From positions 1-13,862 of the forward strand of contig JAFATL010000206.1 of the NCBI GenBank assembly GCA_019243975.1: 13,862 nucleotides of DNA. The letters run 5' to 3'. The position numbers and the translations under genes are program-made. This document shows, piece by piece, positions 13,635 through 13,862 of the stretch; position 1 is the first letter of the stretch, and every line of letters begins with the position of its first letter. A model generated the notes under the pieces. It saw only the letters and a program-made list of their open reading frames with translations. It ran no database searches and was not told where the DNA came from. The DNA comes from Actinomycetota bacterium (lineage in GTDB: Bacteria > Actinomycetota > Acidimicrobiia > Acidimicrobiales > JAFATL01).

Positions 13635-13862
13635 CCGACGACCTCCGAGGACTCGTTGCCGAGGAGGTAGCGGGGGCCCGTGCCGAGGCGGGCGGCGCCG
13701 TCGTTGGGGTTGTATAGCTTGCAGCGGTGCAGGGTGAGGCAGCCGCACCCGATGCACGAGCTGAGCTCGTCGCGCAGCGCCTGCAGCAGACGGATCCGCT
13801 CGTCGAGGTCCCCGCGCCAGCGGGCCGAGAGCCGCTCCCAGTCGCGCTGGTTCGGCGTGCGC
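13631..13862 (-). CDS. soxR: SoxR-type redox-sensing MerR-family regulator (5' part missing)
   Basis: The C-terminal 76 residues of SoxR, cut by the right window edge. The [2Fe-2S] cluster motif C-x2-C-x-C-x5-C is intact (CIGCGCLTLHRC), followed by the family-typical KLYNPND and a short tail ending SSEVVG before the TAG at 13633-13631. Upstream, RWRGDLDERIRLLQALRDEL is the dimerisation helix of MerR proteins. The DNA-binding domain is outside the window. SoxR responds to redox-cycling compounds; in actinobacteria it often controls oxidoreductases and exporters rather than a soxS gene. It lies upstream of the PadR gene on the same strand, with 48 bases between stop and start. It may or may not regulate the ABC operon: I saw no SoxR-box-like CCTCAAG/CTTGAGG palindrome in that gap. 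Confidence 0.93.
   Translation of the reverse strand, partial: RTPNQRDWERLSARWRGDLDERIRLLQALRDELSSCIGCGCLTLHRCKLYNPNDGAARLGTGPRYLLGNESSEVVG

Noticed and set aside
13485..13757. 90-codon minus-strand frame spanning the soxR-padR junction
   Set aside because: It runs out of frame through SoxR, the promoter and PadR. The SoxR frame with its four-Cys cluster explains this region.

Overview
The window is GC-rich (roughly 70% by eye) and reads as a piece of an actinobacterial chromosome. GTG starts, 4-base stop/start overlaps, a leaderless-looking promoter and a large set of CoA-linked catabolic genes all fit that group. An environmental lineage such as Acidimicrobiia is my guess from gene content, not something the sequence proves. 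All thirteen genes I accept lie on the minus strand, so transcription runs from the right edge to the left. Coding density is very high and no stretch over 300 bases lacks a gene. I saw no tRNA, rRNA, CRISPR array or insertion sequence.

Right part (13862 to 9772): the 3' end of a SoxR-type [2Fe-2S] regulator, then a tightly coupled set of PadR repressor, ABC ATPase and two-domain FtsX/MacB-type permease. These last three genes overlap by 4 bases at each junction. The PadR gene appears to be read as a leaderless mRNA from a promoter whose -35/-10 spacer holds a palindrome, a layout expected for autorepression. A perfect 21-bp inverted repeat with a 12-base loop starts 5 bases after the permease stop and probably ends this operon. 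A small metallophosphoesterase gene follows.

Left part (about 9050 to 1): a CoA-centred catabolic cluster in two blocks. Block 1 is an amidohydrolase-2 protein, a DapB-like/diaminopentanoate-dehydrogenase-like oxidoreductase, a fused DUF35 plus Ltp2/SCP-X-type thiolase-fold protein, and a zinc-free quinone-oxidoreductase-type MDR enzyme. Block 2 is a class III CoA-transferase, an SDR dehydrogenase, an ACAD10/11-type acyl-CoA dehydrogenase and an APH-type phosphotransferase cut by the left edge just before its catalytic Asp.

Both blocks begin with a related palindromic site (9025-9047 and 4030-4050; core TGAGAA-N3-CGTT-N-TCA on the plus strand). This suggests that one regulator controls both and that they form one pathway. 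Working model (inference): the CoA-transferase activates an acid. The dehydrogenases and the kinase/ACAD pair process it, with the pair possibly removing a 4-hydroxyl as phosphate as in LvaA/LvaC and ACAD10/11. The DUF35-thiolase fusion then cleaves a C-C bond by retro-aldol chemistry, as the ChsH2-DUF35/Ltp2 complex does in steroid side-chain degradation. The substrate cannot be read from the sequence.
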